DNA of 64,000 nt from Streptomyces sp. NBC_01429 (GCF_036231945.1 NZ_CP109599.1:1550001-1614000); one strand, 5' to 3'. Positions 9,530 to 18,824 are shown, numbered from the stretch's first letter. Numbers and translations are program-made. Notes: generated by a model from the letters alone, not told the origin.

Positions 9530-10198
9530 TCAGTGCTCGGTGGGGGTGGCCTCGCTCGGCCTGATGATCACGAAGCCCTCGCCCTGGAGCATGAGCTGGA
9601 CGGCCTCGCCCGAGCCGCCGCGGATCATCGAGCCCACGGACTGCGAACGGTGCAGCGAGGTGGCGAGCTGCGCGCTCCAGCCGACGACCGCGTCCGTGTC
9701 CACGTACACCGGGGCCTGCGCGGTGACCGGGATCACTATGGGGGTGCCCTCGCAGATCACGCCGAGCTTGCCGTAGCCGGTGAAGAGGCTGTTGAACAGG
9801 CCGCCGCCCGCCATGCCCGCGCCCTTCACCGTCTTTATCTCGTAGGAGAGGGTCGGGTCGAAGCAGAGCACGTTGCGGCCGTTGATGGTGAGCGCGTCGC
9901 CCTGCTCCAGATCGACGATGAAACAGTTCGCCGCCTCCTGCGCGAACCACACCTCTCCCTGGCCCCGCACCGCCATCAGCGGCAGGCCCTCGCCGGTCAC
10001 GGCGCGCTTGAGCAGACCGCCGATGCCCTGGCCCTTGCGCTCGAACTGGAGATTTCCGCGGAAGGCGATCATGGATCCCTGCCGCGCGTACATCTCGCCG
10101 CTGACGGCGTACTTGATCGATTTGGAGTTCTGGAGTGTCATCCCGGGGGCGGTGGCGGGCTGCGCCAGGTACTCCGAGGAGAAAAGATCGCTCTTCAT
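9530..10198 (-). CDS. AIM24 family protein
   Basis: A 222-residue member of the AIM24/TIGR00266-like beta-sandwich family, found in bacteria and mitochondria with no settled molecular role. Characteristic segments are EMYARQGSMIAFRGNLQFE near residues 35-53, the central VWFAQEAANCFIVDLEQGDAL, and GEGFVIIRPSEA at the end. No signal peptide or membrane span is seen. An ATG at 10207 (three residues longer) has a possible GGGTGA site and is an alternative start. The gene diverges from the PTH2 gene with 95 bp between the chosen starts. Confidence 0.87.
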   Translation of the reverse strand: MKSDLFSSEYLAQPATAPGMTLQNSKSIKYAVSGEMYARQGSMIAFRGNLQFERKGQGIGGLLKRAVTGEGLPLMAVRGQGEVWFAQEAANCFIVDLEQGDALTINGRNVLCFDPTLSYEIKTVKGAGMAGGGLFNSLFTGYGKLGVICEGTPIVIPVTAQAPVYVDTDAVVGWSAQLATSLHRSQSVGSMIRGGSGEAVQLMLQGEGFVIIRPSEATPTEH

Positions 10199-10293
10199 AG
10201 CGAGCATCGTCACCCGGGGACCCCGCTCCGGCCAAGGAGTCTTCCGAGGTTTCCGCCGCGAAGCGGGGATACGGCGGCTGGCAGACTGGACGC

Positions 10294-11043
10294 GTGAGCA
10301 GCGACAGCACCACCGACAGCCCTTCCCGGTCCGAAGGGACCACCCGTGACGAGGCACCGCAGTTCGTGCTGCCCCTGGTCGTACGGATCGAGAAGCCCGC
10401 TCCCCCGGCCCGCACCGACGCGCTGGAGACGGCGGCCCGCGCCGTGCTCGCGATGCTCTCCGACGAGCGGTCGCTGGGCGAGGGCGAGACCGAGGGTGAA
10501 TGGGCCCGCGCGATCCGGGAGTGGCAGGACGCCCGGATCCGCAAGGTGGTACGGCGGGCGCGCGGCGCGGAGTGGCGCCGCGCGACCGCGCTCCCCGGCC
10601 TCACGCTGAGCGGCACGGGCGCGGACACGGAGACGTCGTCCGCCGCGGAGGTACGCGTCTTCCCGCCCGTCCCGCTCGACGGCTGGCCCAAGGAGCTGGC
10701 CAAGCTCCAGGTCTCCGGCACCGAACTCGACGACCCCGAGCCGCCGCCCGCCCCCGCCCCCGACGTCCCGGTCCTGTGGCTGAGCCCCGACCTCGGCATG
10801 ACGGCGGGCAAAGCCATGGCGCAGGTGGGACACGGCGCCCAACTCCTGTGGTGGGAACTGCCGGACAAGGAACGCGAGGCGTGGCGTGCGGCGGGCTTCC
10901 CCCTCGCCGTACGCACCGCGTCCCCGGCGCACTGGCGCCGACTCATCTCCAGCGAGGTGCCGTTGGTGCGGGACGCGGGCTTCACGGAGATCGCCCCCGG
11001 GCTCACGGTCGCGGCCGAGTGGCGGTCGCCCGCGGCTCCCTAG
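10294..11043 (+). CDS. PTH2-type peptidyl-tRNA hydrolase-like protein
   Basis: A 249-residue protein. Its C-terminal third (about 158-246) matches the PTH2 fold: LWLSPDLGMTAGKAMAQVGHGAQL carries the conserved GK..AQ.GHA pattern, followed by the VPLVRDAGFTEI segment of PTH2. The N-terminal ~150 residues are an actinobacterial extension with no family I recognise. PTH2 enzymes cleave peptidyl-tRNA; whether this fused form does is unproven, since bacteria normally use the unrelated Pth. The GTG start lacks a Shine-Dalgarno; CAGACT a few bases upstream could be a leaderless -10. Its TAG stop overlaps the TAG of the convergent dioxygenase gene. Confidence 0.83.
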   Translation: MSSDSTTDSPSRSEGTTRDEAPQFVLPLVVRIEKPAPPARTDALETAARAVLAMLSDERSLGEGETEGEWARAIREWQDARIRKVVRRARGAEWRRATALPGLTLSGTGADTETSSAAEVRVFPPVPLDGWPKELAKLQVSGTELDDPEPPPAPAPDVPVLWLSPDLGMTAGKAMAQVGHGAQLLWWELPDKEREAWRAAGFPLAVRTASPAHWRRLISSEVPLVRDAGFTEIAPGLTVAAEWRSPAAP

Positions 11044-11906
11044 GCTTTCAGCGGGCCGCCGTTGATCGCGATGCGCCTGCCGTAGCGCGTGTGCGGGTAG
11101 TAGTCGTAGGTCGCGTGGTGCTGGACGCAGCGGTTGTCCCAGAAGACCAGCGTCCGCGGGGTCCAGCGGACGCGGCAGGTGAGCATCGGGCGCTGCGCGA
11201 CGACGGTGAACAGCATCCGCAGCAGCGCGTCGCTCTCGTCCTCGGAGAGCTGGGGGATCCTCGCGGTGTACGCCTGGTTGACGTAGAGGATCGGACGGCC
11301 GGTCTCGGGGTGGCGCACCACCACCGGGTGTTCGTTGACCGGTATCTCGTAGTTCGGCGGCACCGTGTAGCCGCGGAAGCTGTGCTTCCCGTCGTGGATG
11401 CCGGTCAGACCGTCGAGGAGGCCGCGCATCGTGGGTGACAGCATCTCGTACGCCAGGTGCATGTTGGCGAACAGGGTGTCACCCCCGCTGTCGCCCTCCG
11501 GCGTCTCGGTGATGTACAGCATCGAGCCGAGGGAGGGTTCGGCGTCCGCCGTGCCGTCGGCGTGCCAGGCGTTGCCCGCGACGTTGCCGGCCGCCGGGCT
11601 GGTCCTGATCTCCAGGACGTACGGGTCGCCCTCCGGCGGAGGGTTGACCGGGCGCAGGTCGCCGAAGTGGCCGGCGAAGCGCTTGTGGTCGTCCACGGTG
11701 ATCTCCTGGTCGCGGAAGACCAGGACGTGGTGGTCGAGGAAGGCGGTCCCGATCTCGGCCAGTTGCGTGTCGGTGATCCGGGCGAGGTCGACTCCGGAGA
11801 CCTCGGCGCCGATGACGGGCGTCACGGGAGCCACGGAGATCTCCCGGTAGTCTCGCGGCGGCCTGGTGGTGATGGCCTTCAGCGCGTCCAGCTCGTAGGG
11901 CTCCAT
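11040..11906 (-). CDS. TauD/TfdA-family Fe(II)/2-oxoglutarate dioxygenase
   Basis: A 288-residue non-heme iron oxygenase. The facial triad is visible: H115 and D117 in AWHADGT, and H263 in RCVQHHATYDY. R277/R278 near the end probably bind the 2-oxoglutarate carboxylate. The length is normal for TauD. AGGAG precedes the ATG at 11906. It starts 64 bp after the NRPS stop on the same strand, so it is very likely cotranscribed and may hydroxylate or desaturate the NRPS-bound amino acid or the released product. Taurine catabolism is an alternative role, but no sulfonate transporter is nearby. Its stop overlaps that of the convergent PTH2-like gene. Confidence 0.9.
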   Translation of the reverse strand: MEPYELDALKAITTRPPRDYREISVAPVTPVIGAEVSGVDLARITDTQLAEIGTAFLDHHVLVFRDQEITVDDHKRFAGHFGDLRPVNPPPEGDPYVLEIRTSPAAGNVAGNAWHADGTADAEPSLGSMLYITETPEGDSGGDTLFANMHLAYEMLSPTMRGLLDGLTGIHDGKHSFRGYTVPPNYEIPVNEHPVVVRHPETGRPILYVNQAYTARIPQLSEDESDALLRMLFTVVAQRPMLTCRVRWTPRTLVFWDNRCVQHHATYDYYPHTRYGRRIAINGGPLKA

Positions 11907-11970
11907 CGCGTACTCCTGGGTGGTCGTTCCGGCACGGTCGGACAGGGGGGCGTGCGGCGGGCACGCCTGG

Positions 11971-14900
11971 TCATGCCGTTGGCGGGGGCGTGGCGTCGAG
12001 TCGTTCGAACCGGCCGGTGATCAGATCGGCGATGAACGGGACGCTCTCGCCTTCCAGCACATCCCAGTGGCCGCCCTTGACCCGCTCGACGGTGAGGCCG
12101 CCGCGGGCCCGCCGGTGCCAGAAGCCGCGCAGTTCCTCGTCCGCCGCGGCCGCCTCGTCGGGGTCGGGCGCGTCCGATTCGGCCTGTACGAGCAGCAGCG
12201 GGGCGTCCGTCGGGCCGGGCGTGTGGTCGCGGGCCGCGACGCGGTGGTGGTTGTAGATCTGGAAGTACCGGTCGATCTGCGCGTCGTCTATGCCGGGGTA
12301 CATGCCGTTGAAGCGGACGAGTTTCTCGCGGAACTCCGCCGCACCGACCGGCTCGAAGTCCGCGCGCCCGGCCGTGTCGTCGGTGCCGTGCGTGTCGAGC
12401 AGGACCACGGCGGTACGCCGGTGGCCGGCCCGGGCGAGCCTGCGTCCCATCTCGTGCGCGACCAGGCCGCCGAAGGAGAGCCCGACCAGCACCAGGGACT
12501 CGTCGGGGCCGGGCCGTACGAGCGACAGGTAGTGCTCCGCCATGGCCTCCACCGACGGCAGCGGACGCTCACCGGCGTTGATCCCCGGCGCCTGCACTCC
12601 CTGGACGCCGGTCTCCTCCGGCAGAGCCGTGGCCAGCGGCAGGTAGCAGAACGCCGTGCCGCCGGCGGGATGGACACACACCACGCGCCGGCCGTCGCGC
12701 GCCGGGCGGAACTCGATCAGCGCCTCGTCCGTCTCCGCCGGTGTCCTCGTGCGAAGGCGCGCCGCGAGCCGTTCGATCGTGGGGTGCTGGAGGATGTCGC
12801 GGATCGGCAGGGCCGTGCCGAAGTGCTCGTGGACGAGGTGGGAGACCTTGATGGCCGCCAGGGAGGTGCCGCCGACCGCGAAGAAGTCGTCCGTGATGCC
12901 GATGCCGGGATGCACCAGTACCTGCCGCCAGATCCGGTACAGCGACATCTCGACGCGGTCGCGGGGGGCGTGGGTGTTGACCTGGGCGGGCAGCGCCTCC
13001 CTGGCCCGCTCCAGCAGGGCCCGGCGGTCCAGCTTGCCGCTGCGGTTGAGCGGCAGTCGCGGGAACTCGGCGAACAGCGAGGGGATCATGTAGTCCGGCA
13101 GGCGGTCGGCCAGCGCGGCGCGCCACTCGTGGGACCCCCGGGCGGGCCCCTCGGTGCGGCCGATGCCCGCCACGAGGCGCGGTTCCCCGGCCGGGTCGCG
13201 GTCGGCGAGCACGACGGCCTCGGTGACGCCGGGCAGCTCGCGCAGAGCGGCGGCGACCTCCCCGGGCTCGATACGGAAGCCGCGCAGCTTGACCTGGTCG
13301 TCGAGGCGGCCGGCGAACGCGTAGTTCCCGTCGCGGAGCCGGCGTGCCAGGTCTCCGGTGCGGTAGACCCGTTCACCGGGGAGGAAGGGGTCGGGCAGGA
13401 AGCGCTCGTCGGTCAGCTCGGGCCGGTTCAGGTATCCCCGTGCCACGCCGGCGCCGCCGATGAACACCTCCCCCGCGACACCGGGCGGTACGGGGGCGCC
13501 GCGCCGGTCCAGCAGGTAGATACGGGTGTTGTCCACGGGGCGGCCGATCGGGCAGCGCCTGTCCAGGGCCCGGGGATCGTCGTAGGTGATGCTGTAGACG
13601 GTGGTCTCGGTCGGCCCGTACACGTAGCGGACGGACAGCTCCGGCAGGACCTCGCGCATCCGGTGCAGCGCCTTCTCGGGCAGGGGCTCAGCGCCCGTGG
13701 CGAGCTGCCGCAGCGCCAGTCCCGCCAGCCGGGACGCGGGGTCCTCGTCGATCCACGTGACATACGCCGCGGGCAGCCAGGCGTGCACGATCCGGTGCTC
13801 GCGCAGCCAGCCCATCAGCGCCCCGGGGTCGCCGCGCAGGTCCTCGGGGACCAGGTGCAGCACGGCGCCCGTGGTGAGGGGGAGGAAGAGTTCGTGGACG
13901 GAGGCGTCGAAACCGAAGCTCGCCCACGCGGAGGACGCCTCGCCGGGGATGGCGTCGTGGCGGGCCAGCCAGGTGCCGATCAGGTTGGCGACGTTGCCAT
14001 GGGTGACGGCCACGCCCTTGGGGCGCCCCGTGGAGCCCGAGGTGTAGATCACGTAGGCGAGATCGGAGGGGCGGCTCGTGACGCCGGGCGGCTCCTCGCA
14101 CGCCGCCTCGGCCTCCACCTCCCGCAACGACGGCCAGGGGCCGGGCGGTGCCGCGCGGTCGCTGAGGATCACGGCGGGGGCGGCCTCCTCCACGATGACG
14201 CGCAGCCGTCCGGCGGGCTGGCCGGGATCCAGCGGAAGGTATCCGGCGCCCGCCTTCAGCACGCCCCAGATGCCCACCAGGAACTCCGCGGAGCGTCCGC
14301 AGTGCAGGCCGACGACCTGGCCGGGCCGCACGCCCCGGGCGATGAGGGCGTGGGCGAGCCGGTTGGCGCGCCGGTCGAGGGCGGCGTAGGTCAGCTCCGT
14401 ACCGCCGCCCACCACGGCGGGGGCGTCGGGCCGTACCCGGACCTGCTCGCGGAAGCGGTCGAGCGGGCCGGCGGCGGGCTCGGGGGTGATCCGGCCGCGG
14501 CCTTCGGCCAGCAGCCCGCGGCGTTCGTCCTCGTCGAGCAGTTCGAGGTCGTCGATGCTCCGGCCGGGATCGGCGGCGAGCTGCGCCAGCAGGCGTATCA
14601 GGTAGCGGATGTACGCGTGGGCCGTCTCCTCGTCGAACAGCGCGTCGGGGTAGTCCAGGTAGCCGCTGACGCCGCCGTCCTCCCTCGCCAGGGAGAGGGC
14701 CAGGTCGAACATGGCCGATCCGCCGCCGAACTCCAGCGGCTCGACGTCGGCGTCGGGCAGCTCCAGCATGCCCTTGTAGGAGACCACGCCCCACGACAGC
14801 ATCGTCTGGAAGAGCGGGGTGTGGGCCGGGCTGCGCGGCGGGTTGACCGCGCTCACCACCCGTTCCAGCGGCAGCTGCTGATGGTTCAGGGCCGCCCGCA

Positions 14901-15903
14901 GGGACGTGTGGACCCGGCGCAGCGCCTCGGTGCCGCTCAGGCCGCCGGAGAGGTCGACGCGCAGGGCGAGGGAGTTGACGAAGAAGCCGATCACGTCGGC
15001 GGCGTCGGGGCCGGTGCGGCCGGACACGGGGACGCCGACGACGAGGTCCTCCTCGCCGGTGAGGCGGTGCAGGAGGGTGTACCAGCCGGTCAGCAGGGCG
15101 GTGAACAGCGTGGCCCCCTCGCCGTGGGCCAGCGCCCGCAGGTCCGAGGTGACCGAGGGGTCGAGGCGGACCGCGACCCGGCCGCCGGCGTAGCTCTGCT
15201 CGGGCGGACGCGGCCGGTCCGTGGGCAGGGCGAGCAGCGGCGGGGCGCCGGCCAGGGCTTCCCGCCAGTAGCGGGTCTGGGCCTCGGCCTCGTCGCCCTC
15301 GGCCCAGTCCAGATGGCGGCGGGTGTGGGCGGCGAACGGGGTGGGGAGCGGGGGCAGCGGGTCGGCCGCGCCGCGCCGCAGGCCCGCGTAGCTGGCGCCG
15401 AGATCACGCATCATGATCTCCACGGACGTCCCGTCGAAGACGGTGTGGTGCACCGTCACCAGGAGCGCGTGGTGCGCGGGGCCGAGGAGGGCCAGCCGGC
15501 CCCGGGCCAGCGGTCCGCGGGCCAGGTCGAAGGGGGTTTCCCGCTCCTGGCGTTGCAGGCCGGCGAGGCGTGCCTCCGGATCGGCCGCGTCGCTCAGGTC
15601 GACCACGGTCAGGGCGAACCCGGATCCCGGTGGGTCGATCCGCTGCCGGGCCTCGCCGCCGACGCGGGCGAACCGGGTCCGCAGCGACTCCTGCCGGTCG
15701 GCCACCGCGGCCAGGGCCCGGGACAGGGTCGCGCGGTCCAGTGGCCCGCGCACGCGGAAGGCCATCAGGCAGTTGTACGCCGTGCTGGCGTCCTCCGACT
15801 GGGAGATGGCCCACAGCCGCTGCTGTCCGAAGGACAGCGGGAGGAGCTGTTCGGCGTCCTGGGGGTCGTCCGACGGGCCGCGGGGGGTGGTCATCGCCGA
15901 CAA
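11971..15903 (-). CDS. Single-module nonribosomal peptide synthetase (C-A-T-TE)
   Basis: A 1310-residue one-module NRPS. The condensation domain (about 20-450) has an intact HHTVFDG at 152-158. The adenylation domain (about 480-960) shows YTSGSTGRPKG near 620, GFDASVHELF near 664, YGPTETT at 762-768 and the A10 Lys K957 in GKLDR. The carrier domain has GGTS with phosphopantetheine Ser1014. The C-terminal thioesterase has GLSFG with Ser1143 and a late GGHWDV His. My hand alignment reads the specificity residues as D-A-H-W-A-G-V-V-Y-K; I cannot name a substrate. TTG at 15903 has GAGAGGA 5 nt upstream; ATG at 15894 is the alternative start. A TauD gene follows. No MbtH gene or exporter is adjacent. 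Confidence 0.93.
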   Translation of the reverse strand: MSAMTTPRGPSDDPQDAEQLLPLSFGQQRLWAISQSEDASTAYNCLMAFRVRGPLDRATLSRALAAVADRQESLRTRFARVGGEARQRIDPPGSGFALTVVDLSDAADPEARLAGLQRQERETPFDLARGPLARGRLALLGPAHHALLVTVHHTVFDGTSVEIMMRDLGASYAGLRRGAADPLPPLPTPFAAHTRRHLDWAEGDEAEAQTRYWREALAGAPPLLALPTDRPRPPEQSYAGGRVAVRLDPSVTSDLRALAHGEGATLFTALLTGWYTLLHRLTGEEDLVVGVPVSGRTGPDAADVIGFFVNSLALRVDLSGGLSGTEALRRVHTSLRAALNHQQLPLERVVSAVNPPRSPAHTPLFQTMLSWGVVSYKGMLELPDADVEPLEFGGGSAMFDLALSLAREDGGVSGYLDYPDALFDEETAHAYIRYLIRLLAQLAADPGRSIDDLELLDEDERRGLLAEGRGRITPEPAAGPLDRFREQVRVRPDAPAVVGGGTELTYAALDRRANRLAHALIARGVRPGQVVGLHCGRSAEFLVGIWGVLKAGAGYLPLDPGQPAGRLRVIVEEAAPAVILSDRAAPPGPWPSLREVEAEAACEEPPGVTSRPSDLAYVIYTSGSTGRPKGVAVTHGNVANLIGTWLARHDAIPGEASSAWASFGFDASVHELFLPLTTGAVLHLVPEDLRGDPGALMGWLREHRIVHAWLPAAYVTWIDEDPASRLAGLALRQLATGAEPLPEKALHRMREVLPELSVRYVYGPTETTVYSITYDDPRALDRRCPIGRPVDNTRIYLLDRRGAPVPPGVAGEVFIGGAGVARGYLNRPELTDERFLPDPFLPGERVYRTGDLARRLRDGNYAFAGRLDDQVKLRGFRIEPGEVAAALRELPGVTEAVVLADRDPAGEPRLVAGIGRTEGPARGSHEWRAALADRLPDYMIPSLFAEFPRLPLNRSGKLDRRALLERAREALPAQVNTHAPRDRVEMSLYRIWRQVLVHPGIGITDDFFAVGGTSLAAIKVSHLVHEHFGTALPIRDILQHPTIERLAARLRTRTPAETDEALIEFRPARDGRRVVCVHPAGGTAFCYLPLATALPEETGVQGVQAPGINAGERPLPSVEAMAEHYLSLVRPGPDESLVLVGLSFGGLVAHEMGRRLARAGHRRTAVVLLDTHGTDDTAGRADFEPVGAAEFREKLVRFNGMYPGIDDAQIDRYFQIYNHHRVAARDHTPGPTDAPLLLVQAESDAPDPDEAAAADEELRGFWHRRARGGLTVERVKGGHWDVLEGESVPFIADLITGRFERLDATPPPTA

Positions 15904-15985
15904 GGGCGTCCTCTCATCCGTGCTGTGAACGATCGGATCCGTGCGGTGAGGGAGGAGAGCGGGGAAGGCGGGGAGAGCGAGGACA

Positions 15986-16015
15986 ATATTTGGCCTGAGG
16001 TTTTCACCGTGTCAA
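15986..16015 (-). promoter_or_regulatory. Sigma-70-type promoter of the NRPS operon
   Basis: On the minus strand a perfect TTGACA (16015-16010) is followed after 18 nt by AAATAT (15991-15986). It would give a leader of about 75 nt before the NRPS start. The surrounding sequence is locally AT-rich. The rest of the 15904-16267 gap shows no other convincing feature. Confidence 0.65.
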
Positions 16016-16267
16016 TGGCCACTCGGGGCACAACTCGCCCGCGGAACGCCGAGTTGGCCGGATCCGGGCTGTCGCGGAGAGGCCGGGCAGGGGTGACCGG
16101 GAGAGCGCGCCGGGGCCGGTCAGGAGGGCCGGTGATCATCCGGCGCCACGGGACTGAACGCTCCCGCCCTCCCGTACGTATCTCCCTGTACCGCCACGTA
16201 GGTTGAACGGCCGGTCGGCCCAGTGGTTGATTCAGCGGTGTCACAATTCGGTTCGGGAGGCAGCACA

Positions 16268-17062
16268 TTGTTGCGACGCATCAACGGTACGGCGCTCATC
16301 ATCGCGGCATTGGTCGCGACAGTCGCGGCGTTGGCCTTCCCCGTGTGGTCGTACGCCGATCGCTCCGGGACCGGGCAGGCGAACATCGCCGCGTCGACGG
16401 TCTCGACCCAGTGGGGGCCGCTGACCGCGTCCGATCGCGATCTGCTGGTGAAGGTACGGCTGGCCGGGCTCTGGGAGCTGCCGGCCGGACAGCAGGCGAT
16501 CGACCGGGCGCCCAGCCAGGCGATCAAGGACTGCGGTGACCACCTGGTCGTCGGACACACCGACCTGGACAAGCGTGCCATCTCCGTGGCCGCGAAACTC
16601 GGGGTCGAGCTGCCGAACCAGCCGACCGAACAGCAGCAGGGCTGGCTGCGGGAGCTGTCGGAGGCACAGGGCGACGAGTACGAACGGAAGTTCGCGAATC
16701 TGCTGCGCAACGCGCACGGCAAGGTCTTCTCGGCCATCGCGCTGGTCCGGCACACCACCAGGAACGAACTGATCCGGCAGCTGGCGAGTGACGCCAACGT
16801 CACCGTGCTCGACCACATCACCATGCTGGAGGCCACCGGCAAGGTCGACTTCGACGCCCTCGCCAACGAGGCCGCCGGCACCCTGACCGCGAGCCCGAGC
16901 GGCCCGCCGGCGCCCAACGGCAACCTGCCGCCGGCCGCCGTGCCCGTCGAGCCGACCGGGAACGAGACGTTCACCTCCGAGCCCTCGACGCAGCCCGGCG
17001 CGCCGACGGCGATCAACACCAACCGGCCCGACCCGGAGGAGGCGCCGACGCCCTCCCCGTGA
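16268..17062 (+). CDS. DUF4142 family secreted or membrane-anchored protein
   Basis: A 264-residue protein with an N-terminal hydrophobic segment (NGTALIIAALVATVAALAFP, roughly residues 6-25) serving as signal or anchor. A helical DUF4142 domain follows (about 45-200), with LTASDRDLLVKVRLAGLWELPAG at its start and an HVxTDHxxI-like pattern replaced by VLDHITMLEATGKVD at its end. The tail (about 205-264) is Pro/Thr/Ala-rich and probably disordered. TTG at 16268 (or 16271) is preferred because GGGAGG ends 7 nt upstream; an in-frame GTG at 16223 lacks a ribosome site. The role of DUF4142 is unknown. A strong terminator follows. Confidence 0.83.
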   Translation: MLRRINGTALIIAALVATVAALAFPVWSYADRSGTGQANIAASTVSTQWGPLTASDRDLLVKVRLAGLWELPAGQQAIDRAPSQAIKDCGDHLVVGHTDLDKRAISVAAKLGVELPNQPTEQQQGWLRELSEAQGDEYERKFANLLRNAHGKVFSAIALVRHTTRNELIRQLASDANVTVLDHITMLEATGKVDFDALANEAAGTLTASPSGPPAPNGNLPPAAVPVEPTGNETFTSEPSTQPGAPTAINTNRPDPEEAPTPSP

Positions 17063-17095
17063 TGGGCGCGCGCTGACGTTCACGCACGTCCCCGC

Positions 17096-17136
17096 GGCTG
17101 ATCCCTCTCCCCTGGTCCAGGGGGGAGGGATCAGCC
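17096..17136 (+). terminator. Terminator after the DUF4142 gene
   Basis: A 17-bp stem (GGCTGATCCCTCTCCCC at 17096-17112 against 17120-17136, with one G-T wobble) has a 7-nt loop, 33 bp past the stop. Confidence 0.85.
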
Positions 17137-17268
17137 GTTCACGGGCTCGGCCGCGCGCGGGAGAAACCTCAAATCGACCTCTGAACGTCGCCCTTCCCGG
17201 GTTCAGGAGCGCCCGGCTGGGCCATAGCCACTGCATACGGACGGCTGACGGACGGCTGGGGGGAAGCG

Positions 17269-18630
17269 ATGAACGGCACACCGCGCGGGAGTACGGCACG
17301 GCTGGGAGTCGGCATCGGGTGGCGGCCGGAGATCGCCGGCGCGGTGGAGTCGCTGCCCGGTATCGACTGGGTCGAGGCCGTCGCGGAGAACCTCTGTCCC
17401 GACCGGCTGCCCGACTCGCTGGTACGGCTGCGCGAACGCGGCGTCACGGTCGTCCCGCACGGGGTCTCGCTGGGGCTCGGCGGCGCGGACCGGCCGGACG
17501 CGCGACGGCTGGCGGATCTGGCGGAGCGGGCCGAGGCGCTCGGTTCGCCGCTGGTCACCGAGCACATCGCGTTCGTACGGGCGGGCGGTGAGCGCACCGC
17601 TTCGCCGCTGATCGAGGCCGGACATCTGCTGCCGGTGCCGCGCACCCGGGACGCGCTGCGGGTGCTCTGCGAGAACGTGCGGATCGCCCAGGACTCGCTG
17701 CCCGTGCCGCTGGCGGTGGAGAACATCGCCGCCCTGATCTCCTGGCCGGACGAGGAGATGAGCGAGGGCCGCTTCCTGGCGGAGCTGGTGGAACGCACCG
17801 GTGTCCGGCTGCTCATCGATGTGGCCAACCTGCACACCAACCACGTGAACCGGGGCGAGGACCCGGCCCGGGCGCTGGACGAGCTGCCGGTCGAGGCCAT
17901 CGCGTACGTCCATGTCGCGGGCGGGGTCGAGCGCGACGGCGTCTGGCACGACACGCACGCCCACCCGGTGTCCCGGCCCGTCCTCGACGTGCTGGCGGAG
18001 CTGCGCTCGCGGGTGGACCCGCCGGGGGTGCTGCTGGAGCGCGACGACGACTTCCCGCCCGCGGCGGAGCTGGCCGGGGAGCTGACGGCCATCCGCGAGA
18101 CGATCCGGATGACGGAGGCGAAGGGCGCGGCGCGTGCCGCCCGTACGGAGGCGGTGCCCGCCGAGGGCGCGGCCGACGGCGAAGGCGAAGTCAGTGAGGA
18201 CGGCGAGGACGGCTCCACCGACCCCGCCCGCCAGCGCCTCGCCCTCGCCGAGACGTCCCTGCTCTCCGCCCTGGTCGCCGGTACGCCCGTCCCCGAGGGG
18301 TTCGACCGCAGGCGGCTGCGGGTCCAGAGCCGCGCCCTCTCCGTGAAGCGCGCCGGTGTCGTCGCCAAGGTCGCCCCCGAGCTGCCGGAGATCCTCGGCG
18401 CCGGCTACCGCTCGGCGTTCCTCGGCTACGCCGCGAGCCGCCCCATGCGCGCCGGTTACCGCCGCGACGCGCTCGACTTCGCCGAACACCTCCTGGTCGC
18501 CGGGCATCCCGAGAGCCACGCGGCCCGGCGGCGCCTGTCCCTGTGGTGGCAGGAGCGCGCCGGAGCGCGACCGCCCCGCCGGGCGACCCGTCTCGTCCGG
18601 GTGGCGCGTGCCGCGCTCGCGGGAAGGTGA
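17269..18630 (+). CDS. DUF692/MNIO enzyme fused to a partner-like C-terminal domain
   Basis: Residues 10-285 form a TIM-barrel of the DUF692 multinuclear non-heme iron oxidase (MNIO) family, whose known members (MbnB, TglH, BufB) modify cysteine or other residues of peptides. Likely metal ligands are H64 (PHGVSLG), H99 (TEHIAF), E151 (ENI), D184 and H189 (DVANLH), H215 (YVHVAGG), D228/H230 (WHDTHAH) and E257 (LLERDDD). A Glu/Ala-rich linker at 285-320 leads to residues 320-453. That segment reads like the HvfC/BufC (DUF2063) partner domain: [10 protein letters not shown], a [10 protein letters not shown] helix and [17 protein letters not shown] lies before the ATG. No precursor peptide gene is visible next to it. 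Confidence 0.85.
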   Translation: MNGTPRGSTARLGVGIGWRPEIAGAVESLPGIDWVEAVAENLCPDRLPDSLVRLRERGVTVVPHGVSLGLGGADRPDARRLADLAERAEALGSPLVTEHIAFVRAGGERTASPLIEAGHLLPVPRTRDALRVLCENVRIAQDSLPVPLAVENIAALISWPDEEMSEGRFLAELVERTGVRLLIDVANLHTNHVNRGEDPARALDELPVEAIAYVHVAGGVERDGVWHDTHAHPVSRPVLDVLAELRSRVDPPGVLLERDDDFPPAAELAGELTAIRETIRMTEAKGAARAARTEAVPAEGAADGEGEVSEDGEDGSTDPARQRLALAETSLLSALVAGTPVPEGFDRRRLRVQSRALSVKRAGVVAKVAPELPEILGAGYRSAFLGYAASRPMRAGYRRDALDFAEHLLVAGHPESHAARRRLSLWWQERAGARPPRRATRLVRVARAALAGR

Positions 18631-18824
18631 CACCTCCCGTCGACGATGTCGCCGTACTGGCGCTCCACGCGGCCACAGCCCTCTCGTCCCGCGCGCTCCG
18701 CACCGGCGTGCTCGTGACGCGCCGGGACGCGCCCCGGCGTGACCGCCGGGCGCATAGGGGTCATTGGCCCCGACACCGTCCACCGGTCCTTGCTTCGTCC
18801 CCGTGCGCTGCCGACCCTCTGTTC

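Noticed and set aside
11040-11906. Taurine catabolism gene tauD
   Set aside because: The triad is conserved, but there is no tauABC-like transporter and the gene follows an NRPS by 64 bp, so the substrate is left open.
11920-16206. A 1428-codon open frame on the plus strand opposite the NRPS
   Set aside because: It is antisense to a clear NRPS with all domain motifs; its translation is Gly/Arg/Ala/Val-rich without domains, a normal effect of GC-rich codon bias.
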